Shown one piece after another: positions 1-6,298 of a stretch of DNA of 7,719 bases. Numbering within the stretch: the first letter of the stretch is position 1; each line of letters starts with the position of its first letter. The notes beneath the pieces were generated by a model. It worked only from the letters and a program-made list of their open reading frames with translations, was not told the origin of the DNA and made no database searches. This DNA comes from CAYLOP01 sp964385305 (GTDB taxonomy: Bacteria > Chloroflexota > Anaerolineae > Anaerolineales > E44-bin32). The stretch lies in assembly GCA_964385305.1 (NCBI GenBank), contig CAYLOP010000150.1:1-7719 (forward strand). The letters run 5' to 3'. A program made the position numbers and the translations under genes.

Positions 1-43
1 GAGGAAGTGGTCCATATCTGTAGTGCTGCTTGATTTACACGTT

Positions 44-121
44 AGATATCAGTAGTCAGATGCTAGTATTCAGATATTTGCCTTCAGATATATGACAACT
101 GATTACTAATATCTGAATACT
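44..121. repeat. Nested inverted repeats in the leader upstream of the thiolase gene
   Basis: A perfect 14-bp inverted repeat pairs AGTATTCAGATATT (65-78) with AATATCTGAATACT (108-121) across 29 bases. A second, imperfect one pairs AGATATCAGTAGTCAG (44-59) with CTGATTACTAATATCT (99-114), 14 of 16 positions complementary. The two 3' arms overlap at 108-114, so a transcript could form only one stem fully at a time. The word TTCAGATAT also occurs directly at 69-77 and 83-91 and inverted at 109-117. No T-tract follows, so a classic intrinsic terminator is unlikely. It may be a regulatory leader, an operator region or a dispersed intergenic palindromic repeat. The pairing is seen directly; the role is not known. 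Confidence 0.75.
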
Positions 122-129
122 GATCACGC

Positions 130-137
130 AAGGAGGT
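130..137 (+). promoter_or_regulatory. Strong ribosome binding site of the thiolase gene
   Basis: AAGGAGGT is a near-perfect match to the anti-Shine-Dalgarno sequence and lies 8 bases before the ATG at 146. It fixes that ATG as the start and suggests the first gene of the group is well translated. It lies 9 bases downstream of the 3' arm of the leader palindrome, so a stem there would sit close to the ribosome landing site. Confidence 0.85.
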
Positions 138-145
138 TCGATACG

Positions 146-1363
146 ATGTTCTTCCAGAAATCCCACATCCCCTATGGGGGCTACTGGAGCACGCCGTTCT
201 GCCGCTGGCAGGGGAGCTTCGCTCATCTCAACTCCGTTCCCTTCGCCGCCGAGATCACCTTGAGAGCCCTGGAGGAGCGCAATATCTCGCCCCAGGTGTT
301 CGACGGCCTATATCTTGGGATCACAGTCCCTCAGATGCATACCTTCTACGGTGGCCCCTGGTTTTCGGGTCTCATCGGCGCCGGAAACATCACCGGCACC
401 ATGATTGGGCAGGCGTGCGCGACGGGAGCGCGCGTGATGGCCTTGGCCGGTTTCGATCTGGAAGCCAGTGTTGCTGCCGGGGAGAAACGAATAATTCTAA
501 CCATCACTGCTGACCGATGCAGCAACGGCCCCCATGTCTACTACCCCAACCCACTGGGACCAGGCGGTACGGGCGACAAGGAGGACTGGGTGTGGGACAA
601 CTTCGGCCACGATCCTTTCGCTCAAAATGCTATGATCGAGACCGCCGAGAATGTGGCCAAAGAAGCAGGCATCACCAAAGAAGAGCAGGACGAGATGACG
701 CTCCTGCGTCATCATCAGTACGATAACGCGCTCAAGGACGACTCGGCCTACCTGCGCCGTTTCATGGTGATGCCCATCGAAGTGAAGGATGCGCGGGGAC
801 GTAAAGTCCTGGCTACCGTTGATAGCGACGAGGGGGTGTTCCCCACCACCGCTGAGGGATTAGCCAGGCTCAAACCCGTCCTGGAAGGAGGCTCGGTCAC
901 CTACGGATCACAGACCTACCCCGCCGACGGCAACTGCGGGATCATCGTTACCACCCGGGAGCAGGCACGCGAGCTGAGTCGTGATCCAAAGGTCGAGATC
1001 CAATTGCTGTCTTACGGCCAGGCACGGGCCAAGAAGGGCTACATGGCTCAAGCAGTTGTCCCTGCGGCCAAGCAGGCTCTCTCCCATGCGGGTATTTCTA
1101 TCAATGAAGTGCAGGTCATCAAAACACACAACCCCTTCGCAGTAAATGATATTTACTTCAGCCGCGAGATGAGTGTAGCACCTGAAGCCATGAACAAGTA
1201 CGGCTCGTCCCTGATCTGGGGTCACCCACAAGGGCCCACCGGACACCGATTGATTATTGAAGTGATCGAGGAGTTGATTATGATCGGTGGTGGGTATGGC
1301 CTCTTTGTCGGTTGCGCCGCTGGTGACACGGGCGCAGGAGTGGTTGTTAAGGTCACTGGCTAA
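146..1363 (+). CDS. Divergent thiolase (acetyl-CoA acetyltransferase family)
   Basis: This 405-residue cytoplasmic enzyme probably cleaves a beta-ketoacyl-CoA with CoA, or runs the reverse condensation. The nucleophilic cysteine is C91 in GQACATGARV. The central loop motif is HNPFA (328-332), in the place of NEAFA/HEAFA. The GHP box follows at 359-361 (H360) within GHPQGPTG, and the second catalytic cysteine is C390 in VGCAAGDTG. All catalytic positions are therefore retained. Length is normal for thiolases. The N-terminus is unusual: instead of the common hydrophobic strand plus GRTPFG it reads IPYGGYWSTPFCRWQGS (8-24). The start is fixed by a strong RBS. A zinc-ribbon gene follows after 28 bases and an AOR after that. 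Family assignment is firm. Substrate is unknown; it could be a branched, aromatic or otherwise atypical ketoacyl-CoA. Confidence 0.9.
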   Translation: MFFQKSHIPYGGYWSTPFCRWQGSFAHLNSVPFAAEITLRALEERNISPQVFDGLYLGITVPQMHTFYGGPWFSGLIGAGNITGTMIGQACATGARVMALAGFDLEASVAAGEKRIILTITADRCSNGPHVYYPNPLGPGGTGDKEDWVWDNFGHDPFAQNAMIETAENVAKEAGITKEEQDEMTLLRHHQYDNALKDDSAYLRRFMVMPIEVKDARGRKVLATVDSDEGVFPTTAEGLARLKPVLEGGSVTYGSQTYPADGNCGIIVTTREQARELSRDPKVEIQLLSYGQARAKKGYMAQAVVPAAKQALSHAGISINEVQVIKTHNPFAVNDIYFSREMSVAPEAMNKYGSSLIWGHPQGPTGHRLIIEVIEELIMIGGGYGLFVGCAAGDTGAGVVVKVTG

Positions 1364-1381
1364 ACTATGACACGGCATTTC

Positions 1382-1386
1382 GGAGG
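1382..1386 (+). promoter_or_regulatory. RBS of the small zinc-ribbon gene
   Basis: GGAGG lies 5 bases before the ATG at 1392 but only 2 before the tandem ATG at 1389. The second ATG is therefore the more likely start. The difference is one methionine. Confidence 0.65.
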
Positions 1387-1391
1387 AAATG

Positions 1392-1622
1392 ATGACCACC
1401 AAGACCAGTAAAAAGAAGAGCAAGCGAACCGGAGAAGTGCGATGCCTGAATTGCTTTGTACGCTTCTGTCCTCCACACGGGGCAGAGAAGGCGTCCTGTC
1501 CCGAATGCGGCTGGGAATGGTACATCTCCTGGTCTGGTAAGCTGGCGAAGATCAGAAAGCCCGTTTGGGAGAGTTGGGAGAGGCAACTGGCTGAGATTAT
1601 GAAAGAGGCAAATGAAGAATAA
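1392..1622 (+). CDS. Small zinc-ribbon protein, DUF35-N-like, between thiolase and AOR
   Basis: This is a 76-residue protein (77 if the ATG at 1389 is used; positions here use that numbering). It has a lysine-rich N-terminus and one zinc-ribbon: C19-x2-C22, then C37-x2-C40-G, with a PP pair (28-29) between the knuckles and an extra C27. The C-terminal half is tryptophan-rich (W42, W44, W48, W60, W63) and ends in a charged helix-like tail. The arrangement C-x2-C, PP, C-P-x-C-G resembles the ribbon of DUF35 proteins, which partner thiolases in several acyl-CoA systems. The OB-fold that normally follows is absent. Its stop is 12 bases before the AOR start, and a real RBS supports translation. 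It may be a scaffold or docking subunit for the thiolase or AOR. I cannot name a function with confidence. Confidence 0.8.
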   Translation: MTTKTSKKKSKRTGEVRCLNCFVRFCPPHGAEKASCPECGWEWYISWSGKLAKIRKPVWESWERQLAEIMKEANEE

Positions 1623-1634
1623 GGGAGACTGCGG

Positions 1635-3539
1635 ATGGCACTCAATCGCAAGATCGCATACATAGACCTTTCTACAGGCGAGTTCAAGACCGCCCCAATC
1701 CCCATCGAGATGCGGGAGTTGTATCTGGGTGGGCGAGGGTTGGATATGTACCTGTTGTACAACCATTTGGAGCCGGGCGTAGACCCACTAGGCCCCGATA
1801 ACGTGCTCACAGTTAGTGCAGGACTGCTGGTAGGCACGTTGGCCTCGGCTTCAGCCCGAACCCACATCGGGGCCAAGTCGCCGCTAACTGGTTTCATTGG
1901 CAGTTCGAACATGGGTGGGTTCTTCGCCCCGGAGCTAAGATGGGCCGGCTTCGATCACTTGGTGATCAAGGGCAAAGCAGACGGACCTGCCTACCTCTGG
2001 ATCCACGATGGGGTGATTGAGATTCGCGACGCCTCTAATATCTGGGGGGAGAATACCCTCGATACCCAGGAGCTTATTAAGGAGGAGTTGGGCGACCCTG
2101 AGGTCAAGTCGTTATGCATCGGCATCGCCGGGGAAAACTTGGTGCGCTTTGCCAACGTCATGACCGGGATGAAGAACGCCGCCGGCCGTTCAGGCATGGG
2201 CGCGGTGATGGGCTCGAAGAACCTCAAGGCCATCGCCGTCCGCGGTACGAAGGACCTGGAAATCCGTTTCCCCGAGAAAGCACTGGAATACAACCAAGGA
2301 CTCCTCGAGCACATCGGTTCGACCAAGTTTGCTCAGATCATGCAAAAGTGGGGCACCATGTTCATCTATGGTGTCACAAACACCACTGGCCTGGTACGGG
2401 TTCGAAACTTCCAATTGAACCAACAGGTAGGGGGGAACATTGAGTGTGAACACATCGAGAAGTACGCCCTGGGCTCGGAGGGCTGCTACGGCTGTATTAT
2501 GAACTGCCGACATAAGTACCTGATCAGGGATGGGCCATACGCCGGAACTTATGGTGAGGGTCCGGAGTATACCAGCCAGGGTGCTTTCGGAATGGAGGTC
2601 GGCTGCAACAACTTCGAAACCGTCCTGGTCGGTAACCACCTCGTCAACAAGTATGGGTTGGATACTTTGGAGATCGGCAGCATGATGGCATGGGCGATGG
2701 AGCTCTACGAGAAGGGTATCCTGACCGACGAGGATACAGGTGGCTTGAAGCTGGAGTGGGGCAACGATGAGGCGGTGCTGGAGTTGGTCACACTCATCGC
2801 CAAGCGAAAAGGGCTGGGCGACATCCTGGCTGAAGGTCCACTGCGAGCAGCCGAGAAGATCGGCAAGGACTCGATTAAGTACCTCATCCACGTCAAAGGT
2901 ATGAGCAATCTGCATTCGGACGAACGCCCTACGCCGTCGCTGGCGTTGGGAATCGCTACGGGTTCGCGCGGCTCCGACCACCTGCGCAGCCGACCCGCGA
3001 TTGATCTCTACCATCTACCCATAGAGCTGCTGCGTAAGATCTACGGCGGTCCCAAGCCATACGATGGTCCACTTTCGTCCGACTACACCTGCTACGAAGG
3101 GAAACCACGAATGGTCCAGTGGCAGGAGATGATGTACGAGGCGATTGATTGTGTCGGCATCTGCAAGTACCACACCATCTTCCTCAGCCCGAACCTGATC
3201 GCCTTCGAGGAGCTATCCAAATTGATCTACTACAACACCGGCATGGAGTTCACGCCGGAGGAGATATGGGACATTGCGGACCGCGCGTATACCATCGAAA
3301 GGCTCTTTAATATACGTGAAGGGCTGACGCGGGCGGACGACTGGCTGGTGGATCGCTACTTCGACGAGCCGACCCCCATCGGTCTGCCGATCGTCCGGAA
3401 CAAATGCATCGATCGTGAAAAGTTCAAGCAGATGATTGACGAATACTACGAACAGCACGGTTGGGATGAAGACGGCGTGCCCCAACCAGAGACGTTAAAG
3501 AAGCTGGGGCTGGACAGCGAACCTTCGCACAGGTTATAG
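1635..3539 (+). CDS. Aldehyde:ferredoxin oxidoreductase family tungsten enzyme
   Basis: A 634-residue cytoplasmic bis-pyranopterin enzyme of the AOR family, whose tungsten-dependent members oxidise aldehydes to acids with ferredoxin, or run in reverse. The N-terminal AOR domain (about 4-206) includes RGLDMYLLY, a GAKSPLTGFIGSSNMGG stretch and GRSGMGAVMGSKNLKAI (184-200). The [4Fe-4S] ligands are C284, C287 and C291 (CYGCIMNC) plus C510 in DCVGICKYH. E311 (GPEY) and H449 (RGSDHLR) fall where the archaeal enzyme has its active-site Glu and His. The pterin-contact motifs are LDT (342-344) and DCVGIC (505-510). GGGAG-like RBS AAGGGAG (1621-1627) sits 7 bases before the ATG and touches the previous stop. 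The ferredoxin gene follows after 10 bases, as in AorB/AorA pairs and in BamB/BamC of class II benzoyl-CoA reductase. Family is certain; substrate is open. Confidence 0.95.
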   Translation: MALNRKIAYIDLSTGEFKTAPIPIEMRELYLGGRGLDMYLLYNHLEPGVDPLGPDNVLTVSAGLLVGTLASASARTHIGAKSPLTGFIGSSNMGGFFAPELRWAGFDHLVIKGKADGPAYLWIHDGVIEIRDASNIWGENTLDTQELIKEELGDPEVKSLCIGIAGENLVRFANVMTGMKNAAGRSGMGAVMGSKNLKAIAVRGTKDLEIRFPEKALEYNQGLLEHIGSTKFAQIMQKWGTMFIYGVTNTTGLVRVRNFQLNQQVGGNIECEHIEKYALGSEGCYGCIMNCRHKYLIRDGPYAGTYGEGPEYTSQGAFGMEVGCNNFETVLVGNHLVNKYGLDTLEIGSMMAWAMELYEKGILTDEDTGGLKLEWGNDEAVLELVTLIAKRKGLGDILAEGPLRAAEKIGKDSIKYLIHVKGMSNLHSDERPTPSLALGIATGSRGSDHLRSRPAIDLYHLPIELLRKIYGGPKPYDGPLSSDYTCYEGKPRMVQWQEMMYEAIDCVGICKYHTIFLSPNLIAFEELSKLIYYNTGMEFTPEEIWDIADRAYTIERLFNIREGLTRADDWLVDRYFDEPTPIGLPIVRNKCIDREKFKQMIDEYYEQHGWDEDGVPQPETLKKLGLDSEPSHRL

Positions 3540-3544
3540 GAGAG
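3538..3544 (+). promoter_or_regulatory. Ferredoxin RBS overlapping the AOR stop codon
   Basis: AGGAGAG begins inside the AOR stop codon TAG (3537-3539), and its GGAG core is 7 bases before the ferredoxin ATG at 3550. This layout suggests translational coupling and hence co-production of the two proteins. Confidence 0.7.
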
Positions 3545-3549
3545 TCCAA

Positions 3550-4041
3550 ATGGAAATGATATTGGTAGTCGACCACGAGAAGTGCACCGGATGCCGACTG
3601 TGCGAAATGGTCTGCTCGGTGAAGCACACGGGAGTCAACAACCCCACCCGATCCCGTATCCACGTCATCAAGTGGCCGATGGAGGGTTTCGAGCTGCCGA
3701 TGCTCTGTCAGCAATGCGAGGAGGCTCCTTGCATCGCCGTCTGCCCCAAGGATGCTCTTTCCCGCGATCCCATCCTGGGAAGGGTGAAGCTCAACTATGA
3801 CCTGTGCATCGGTTGCAAGATGTGTGTGACCGCCTGTCCGTTCGGCGGCATGGGAATCGATACCGTGGTTCAGCGAGTGATCAAGTGTGACCTTTGTGAT
3901 GGCGACCCGGCTTGTGTCCGCTTCTGCGGCTCCGGTGCGCTCCAATTTGTGCCTGCCAATCTGGTGAATCAGATGAAGAAGCGAGATGCTGGTTTGAAGT
4001 TCTCCGAGTTGATGAAAAAATCATTAGAGGTCAAGGATTAG
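3550..4041 (+). CDS. Four-cluster [4Fe-4S] ferredoxin, electron-transfer subunit for the AOR
   Basis: A 163-residue HycB/DmsB-type polyferredoxin with 16 cluster cysteines in four quartets: C12-x2-C15-x2-C18-x3-C22; C53-x2-C56-x4-C61-x3-C65; C86-x2-C89-x2-C92-x3-C96; C113-x2-C116-x5-C122-x3-C126. The second and fourth quartets have the stretched spacing usual in this family. The last lacks the proline after its final cysteine (FCGSGAL). The C-terminal 28 residues are charged and probably helical. There is no signal peptide or Tat motif, so it acts in the cytoplasm. Its position right after the AOR, with overlapping translation signals, suggests that it is the dedicated electron carrier of that enzyme, as AorA is in aromatic-degrading AORs and BamC in class II benzoyl-CoA reductase. 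The partner assignment is inference from context. Confidence 0.92.
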   Translation: MEMILVVDHEKCTGCRLCEMVCSVKHTGVNNPTRSRIHVIKWPMEGFELPMLCQQCEEAPCIAVCPKDALSRDPILGRVKLNYDLCIGCKMCVTACPFGGMGIDTVVQRVIKCDLCDGDPACVRFCGSGALQFVPANLVNQMKKRDAGLKFSELMKKSLEVKD

Positions 4042-4062
4042 AGGACAAGACCAGAGATCAGA

Positions 4063-4914
4063 ATGAGAAGTTCTTTTTCGACAGCAAATGACTCGACCGA
4101 GGCCCGTCAATCGGTACGCCAGGGGTGGGAAGAAGTTGCCCCTGAATACACCAAAGATCGGTTGGGGATTTTCGGGCGGTATGCTGGTCGATTATTAGAT
4201 CTGCTCCACCCATCCACGGAAGCCAGTTTGCTTGATGTCGGATGTGGAAGCGGCGCGGTCACGCTTCAGGCTACTACGTGGGTAGATGCCAATGGGTGGG
4301 TGATAGGAAGCGATGTCGCTACAGCTATGCTTCGCTTAAGTCAGATGAAAGCATTGCAGCAAAGATCGAACGTTACTTTCTGCCAGATGGACGCAGAACG
4401 GTTGGGGTTTAACAATGCCTCCTTTGACTACGTGACTTGTGCCTTCTCTCTCTTCCAATTCCAAGATATGGACCAAGCCCTGATCGAGATGCGGCGAGTT
4501 TTAAAGCCGGGAGGCCGATTGGCTCTTTCCAACTGGGGACCGGGTTACTTCACGCCCATCGCTTCCCGCCAACGGGATCTATTTCGGAAGTATGGGATCA
4601 AACCGCTGCTGAACAATCCTCTCGTCTTTGAGCCGATCAGACTTCAGACATTATTAACTAGATCCGGCTTCACCGCTGTGAAGCTAATTGAGGAAACAGA
4701 CGAGGTTTGGTTTAAGACTCCTGAGGAGGTCTGGGCATTTAATCTGGATATGGGACCTTTCCCAATCATGCTCCGACAGCAATTATCCGTTGATCAACAG
4801 AGAAGCTTAATTCATGAATTCAAAGCTATGATGGGAAACCTAATAACAGACCGGGGCATTCAGAGCACTTTTCACCTGATCTACGCTCTAGCTGAGAAAG
4901 GAAAGGTTGACTAA
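4063..4914 (+). CDS. Class I SAM-dependent methyltransferase, UbiE/MenG-like
   Basis: A 283-residue protein with the Rossmann methyltransferase core. Motif I is LDVGCGSGA (57-65). An acidic residue, D84 in GSDVATAML, fits ribose binding. MDAERLGF (109-116) followed by FDYVTCAF is motif II, and RRVLKPGGRLALSNWG (144-159) is motif III. The N-terminal WEEVAPEYTKDRLG resembles the entry helix of UbiE-like enzymes. About 120 C-terminal residues would form the substrate lid, longer than in typical MenG. The methyl acceptor cannot be read from sequence; a quinone or small metabolite is possible. The RBS is weak: the nearest GAGG (4041-4044) is 18 bases upstream, and no alternative start is visible. 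By eye the codons are more AT-rich than in the preceding genes, so the gene may have been inserted behind the AOR-ferredoxin pair. Confidence 0.88.
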   Translation: MRSSFSTANDSTEARQSVRQGWEEVAPEYTKDRLGIFGRYAGRLLDLLHPSTEASLLDVGCGSGAVTLQATTWVDANGWVIGSDVATAMLRLSQMKALQQRSNVTFCQMDAERLGFNNASFDYVTCAFSLFQFQDMDQALIEMRRVLKPGGRLALSNWGPGYFTPIASRQRDLFRKYGIKPLLNNPLVFEPIRLQTLLTRSGFTAVKLIEETDEVWFKTPEEVWAFNLDMGPFPIMLRQQLSVDQQRSLIHEFKAMMGNLITDRGIQSTFHLIYALAEKGKVD

Positions 4915-5075
4915 GCAGATACTATGAGGAGTGGTTCGCTGCTCAATAAACTACTATCCTAATACGTCCCTTACGATGTCGCGCCATGCCGTTTTCGAAG
5001 CACATGGGAGCACCCTGGTGGTGACACAAATAACATCGTATGGATCATCAATCTCTTCAAGTTAGGAGGAACACG
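4915..5075. other. 161-base intergenic spacer between the two gene groups
   Basis: This is the longest gap in the window and the natural place for a promoter for the downstream acyl-CoA dehydrogenase and fix genes. A poor -10-like TAATAC lies at 4960-4965, with TTCGCT at 4935-4940 as the only nearby -35 candidate (19-base spacing), so no promoter is called. An 8-bp inverted pair TACGATGT/ACATCGTA (4972-4979 and 5033-5040) is too short to trust. No terminator hairpin with a T-tract and no RNA gene was seen. Confidence 0.4.
5064..5069 (+). promoter_or_regulatory. RBS that sets the GTG start of the acyl-CoA dehydrogenase
   Basis: A perfect AGGAGG lies 6 bases before GTG 5076. The in-frame ATG at 5040 has no such site and would add 12 residues (MDHQSLQVRRNT) outside the family's normal N-terminus. 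Confidence 0.85.
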
Positions 5076-6293
5076 GTGGAATTTCGATTAAGCGCTGAAC
5101 AAGAATTATTCAAACGGATGGTCCGTGAGTTCTGTGAAAAAAACATCGAACCACGCTCACGCGAGATGGACGACAAAGAAGAGGGCATCCCTGATGATCT
5201 CCTCCAAGGACTGGCCGATCTGGGTGTCTTTGGGATCATGATCCCAGAAAAGTATGGCGGCTCGGCCCCCGAAGGGGAGGAGATGACCTACGCTAATATC
5301 GCAATACAGGAACTTGGTCGAGCCGAGATGAGCATGGCACTCCCAGTTTACACTTTACTGTGCCTCGGTTGGGGCTTCCTCATCACCAAGTACGGCACCG
5401 ACCAGTTGAAAGAAGAGGTACTGCCTCGGGTCGCAGCAGGTGAATACTTTGCCGGCATCGCTACAACCGAACCGGGCGGCGGTTCTGACATCGCCAATAT
5501 TCAGACGACCGGCACATACAAAGACGGCAAGTTCATCGTCAACGGCGAAAAGGTCTACATCAGCGGCGTTCTGGAATCGATCGAGCAGCGTGAGGGAGGC
5601 CACATCACGCTCATCCGCACCGATCCTGAGGCCGGTCATCGGGGTTTCACCTTCGTCTTCATCCCCGCGAAACTGCCCGGCGTCTCTTATAGTACTTTCG
5701 AGGACATCGGTCGGATGGCTCTCTCGACAGGCGGTCTTGTGTATAAGGACGTGGAGGTGCCAGACTATTACGTGTTAGGCGAAGTCAACCGTGGTTTCTA
5801 TCTCAATATGGAAGGCTTTAATCTGGCCCGTATCCTGGTGGCTTCTGCCTGCGTCGGCATGACCGAGAAAGCGTTGGAGATCTCCCGTGACTATGTGAAA
5901 CAGCGGATTCTCTTTGGTCGACCTCTGGCCAAGTTTGAGGGGATCTCCTTTGAAATCGCTGACGACCATGCCAAATTAGAACAATTGAAGTTGTACCTTC
6001 AGTACACTGCCTGGGCTGCCGATACGCTCTATAAGGAGCCTGATTTTATCACCCAACGCGAACTGAGTCGGATGGTCTCGATCTGCAAGATGACGGCACC
6101 GAAGCTAGGCGCAGAGATCACGCAGCGTTGTATGACACACCTTGGTGCGTTCAGCTACACCAAAGACTGCCCATTGGGTCGTGGATTGCGTGGGATCATG
6201 TCCTATGTTGTCGGAGCCGAGGGTGGCTACCACATCCAGAAGCTCATCATCGCCCGAGAGTTCATCGGCGACGAGGCAGTGCCGTATCGCTAG
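5076..6293 (+). CDS. Acyl-CoA dehydrogenase, divergent C-terminal active-site region
   Basis: A 405-residue FAD enzyme that introduces an alpha-beta double bond into an acyl-CoA and passes electrons to ETF. Order: N-terminal helical domain (about 1-120); the mid-domain signature ATTEPGGGSD (129-138); the beta-domain hinge DIGRMALSTGGLVYKDVEVP (210-229); then the C-terminal helical domain with YVKQRILFGRPL (273-284). Aligning to IQKLIIAREFIG (387-398), the base is E382 in AEGGYHIQ, where common short/medium-chain enzymes have YEGTSQIQ. Other departures: FEGISF (287-292) in place of the usual FQ, HLGAFSY (355-361) for the usual GG-GY, and LRG (371-373) for RDA. The start is GTG, chosen by a perfect RBS. 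A FixC-like gene follows after 74 bases, implying electron delivery through ETF to quinone. Substrate is unknown. Confidence 0.93.
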   Translation: MEFRLSAEQELFKRMVREFCEKNIEPRSREMDDKEEGIPDDLLQGLADLGVFGIMIPEKYGGSAPEGEEMTYANIAIQELGRAEMSMALPVYTLLCLGWGFLITKYGTDQLKEEVLPRVAAGEYFAGIATTEPGGGSDIANIQTTGTYKDGKFIVNGEKVYISGVLESIEQREGGHITLIRTDPEAGHRGFTFVFIPAKLPGVSYSTFEDIGRMALSTGGLVYKDVEVPDYYVLGEVNRGFYLNMEGFNLARILVASACVGMTEKALEISRDYVKQRILFGRPLAKFEGISFEIADDHAKLEQLKLYLQYTAWAADTLYKEPDFITQRELSRMVSICKMTAPKLGAEITQRCMTHLGAFSYTKDCPLGRGLRGIMSYVVGAEGGYHIQKLIIAREFIGDEAVPYR

Positions 6294-6298
6294 TGACT

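Noticed and set aside
78..112. Sigma-70-like promoter with TTGCCT (78-83) and TAATAT (107-112)
   Set aside because: The spacing is 23 bases, far from the usual 16-18, and both boxes sit inside the palindromic repeat, so the match is not convincing.
1..145. CRISPR-like array from the repeated TTCAGATAT words
   Set aside because: The repeats are only 9 bases, three copies in mixed orientation with irregular spacing, and there are no cas genes.
908..1912. Long open frame of 334 codons on the - strand
   Set aside because: It is antisense to the thiolase, zinc-ribbon and AOR genes, whose motifs are unmistakable. Its translation shows no recognisable domain and is a shadow of GC-biased codons.
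2190..3014. 274-codon open frame on the - strand within the AOR gene
   Set aside because: It lies wholly opposite the AOR metal-site region, with no RBS-linked context and no domain features.
3424..3945. 173-codon open frame on the - strand over the ferredoxin
   Set aside because: It is opposite the four cysteine quartets of a clear ferredoxin and has no family features.
4039..4065. Ferredoxin and methyltransferase lie in the same frame, split by TAG and seven codons, suggesting readthrough or a fusion
   Set aside because: A shared frame occurs one time in three by chance; both proteins are complete without fusion, and no recoding signal is visible.
4972..5040. 8-bp inverted repeat TACGATGT/ACATCGTA as an operator
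   Set aside because: Eight bases over a 53-base gap is close to chance in a spacer this long, and nothing else supports it.
5040..5078. ATG at 5040 as the start of the acyl-CoA dehydrogenase
   Set aside because: The perfect AGGAGG 6 bases before GTG 5076 and the normal family N-terminus favour the later start.
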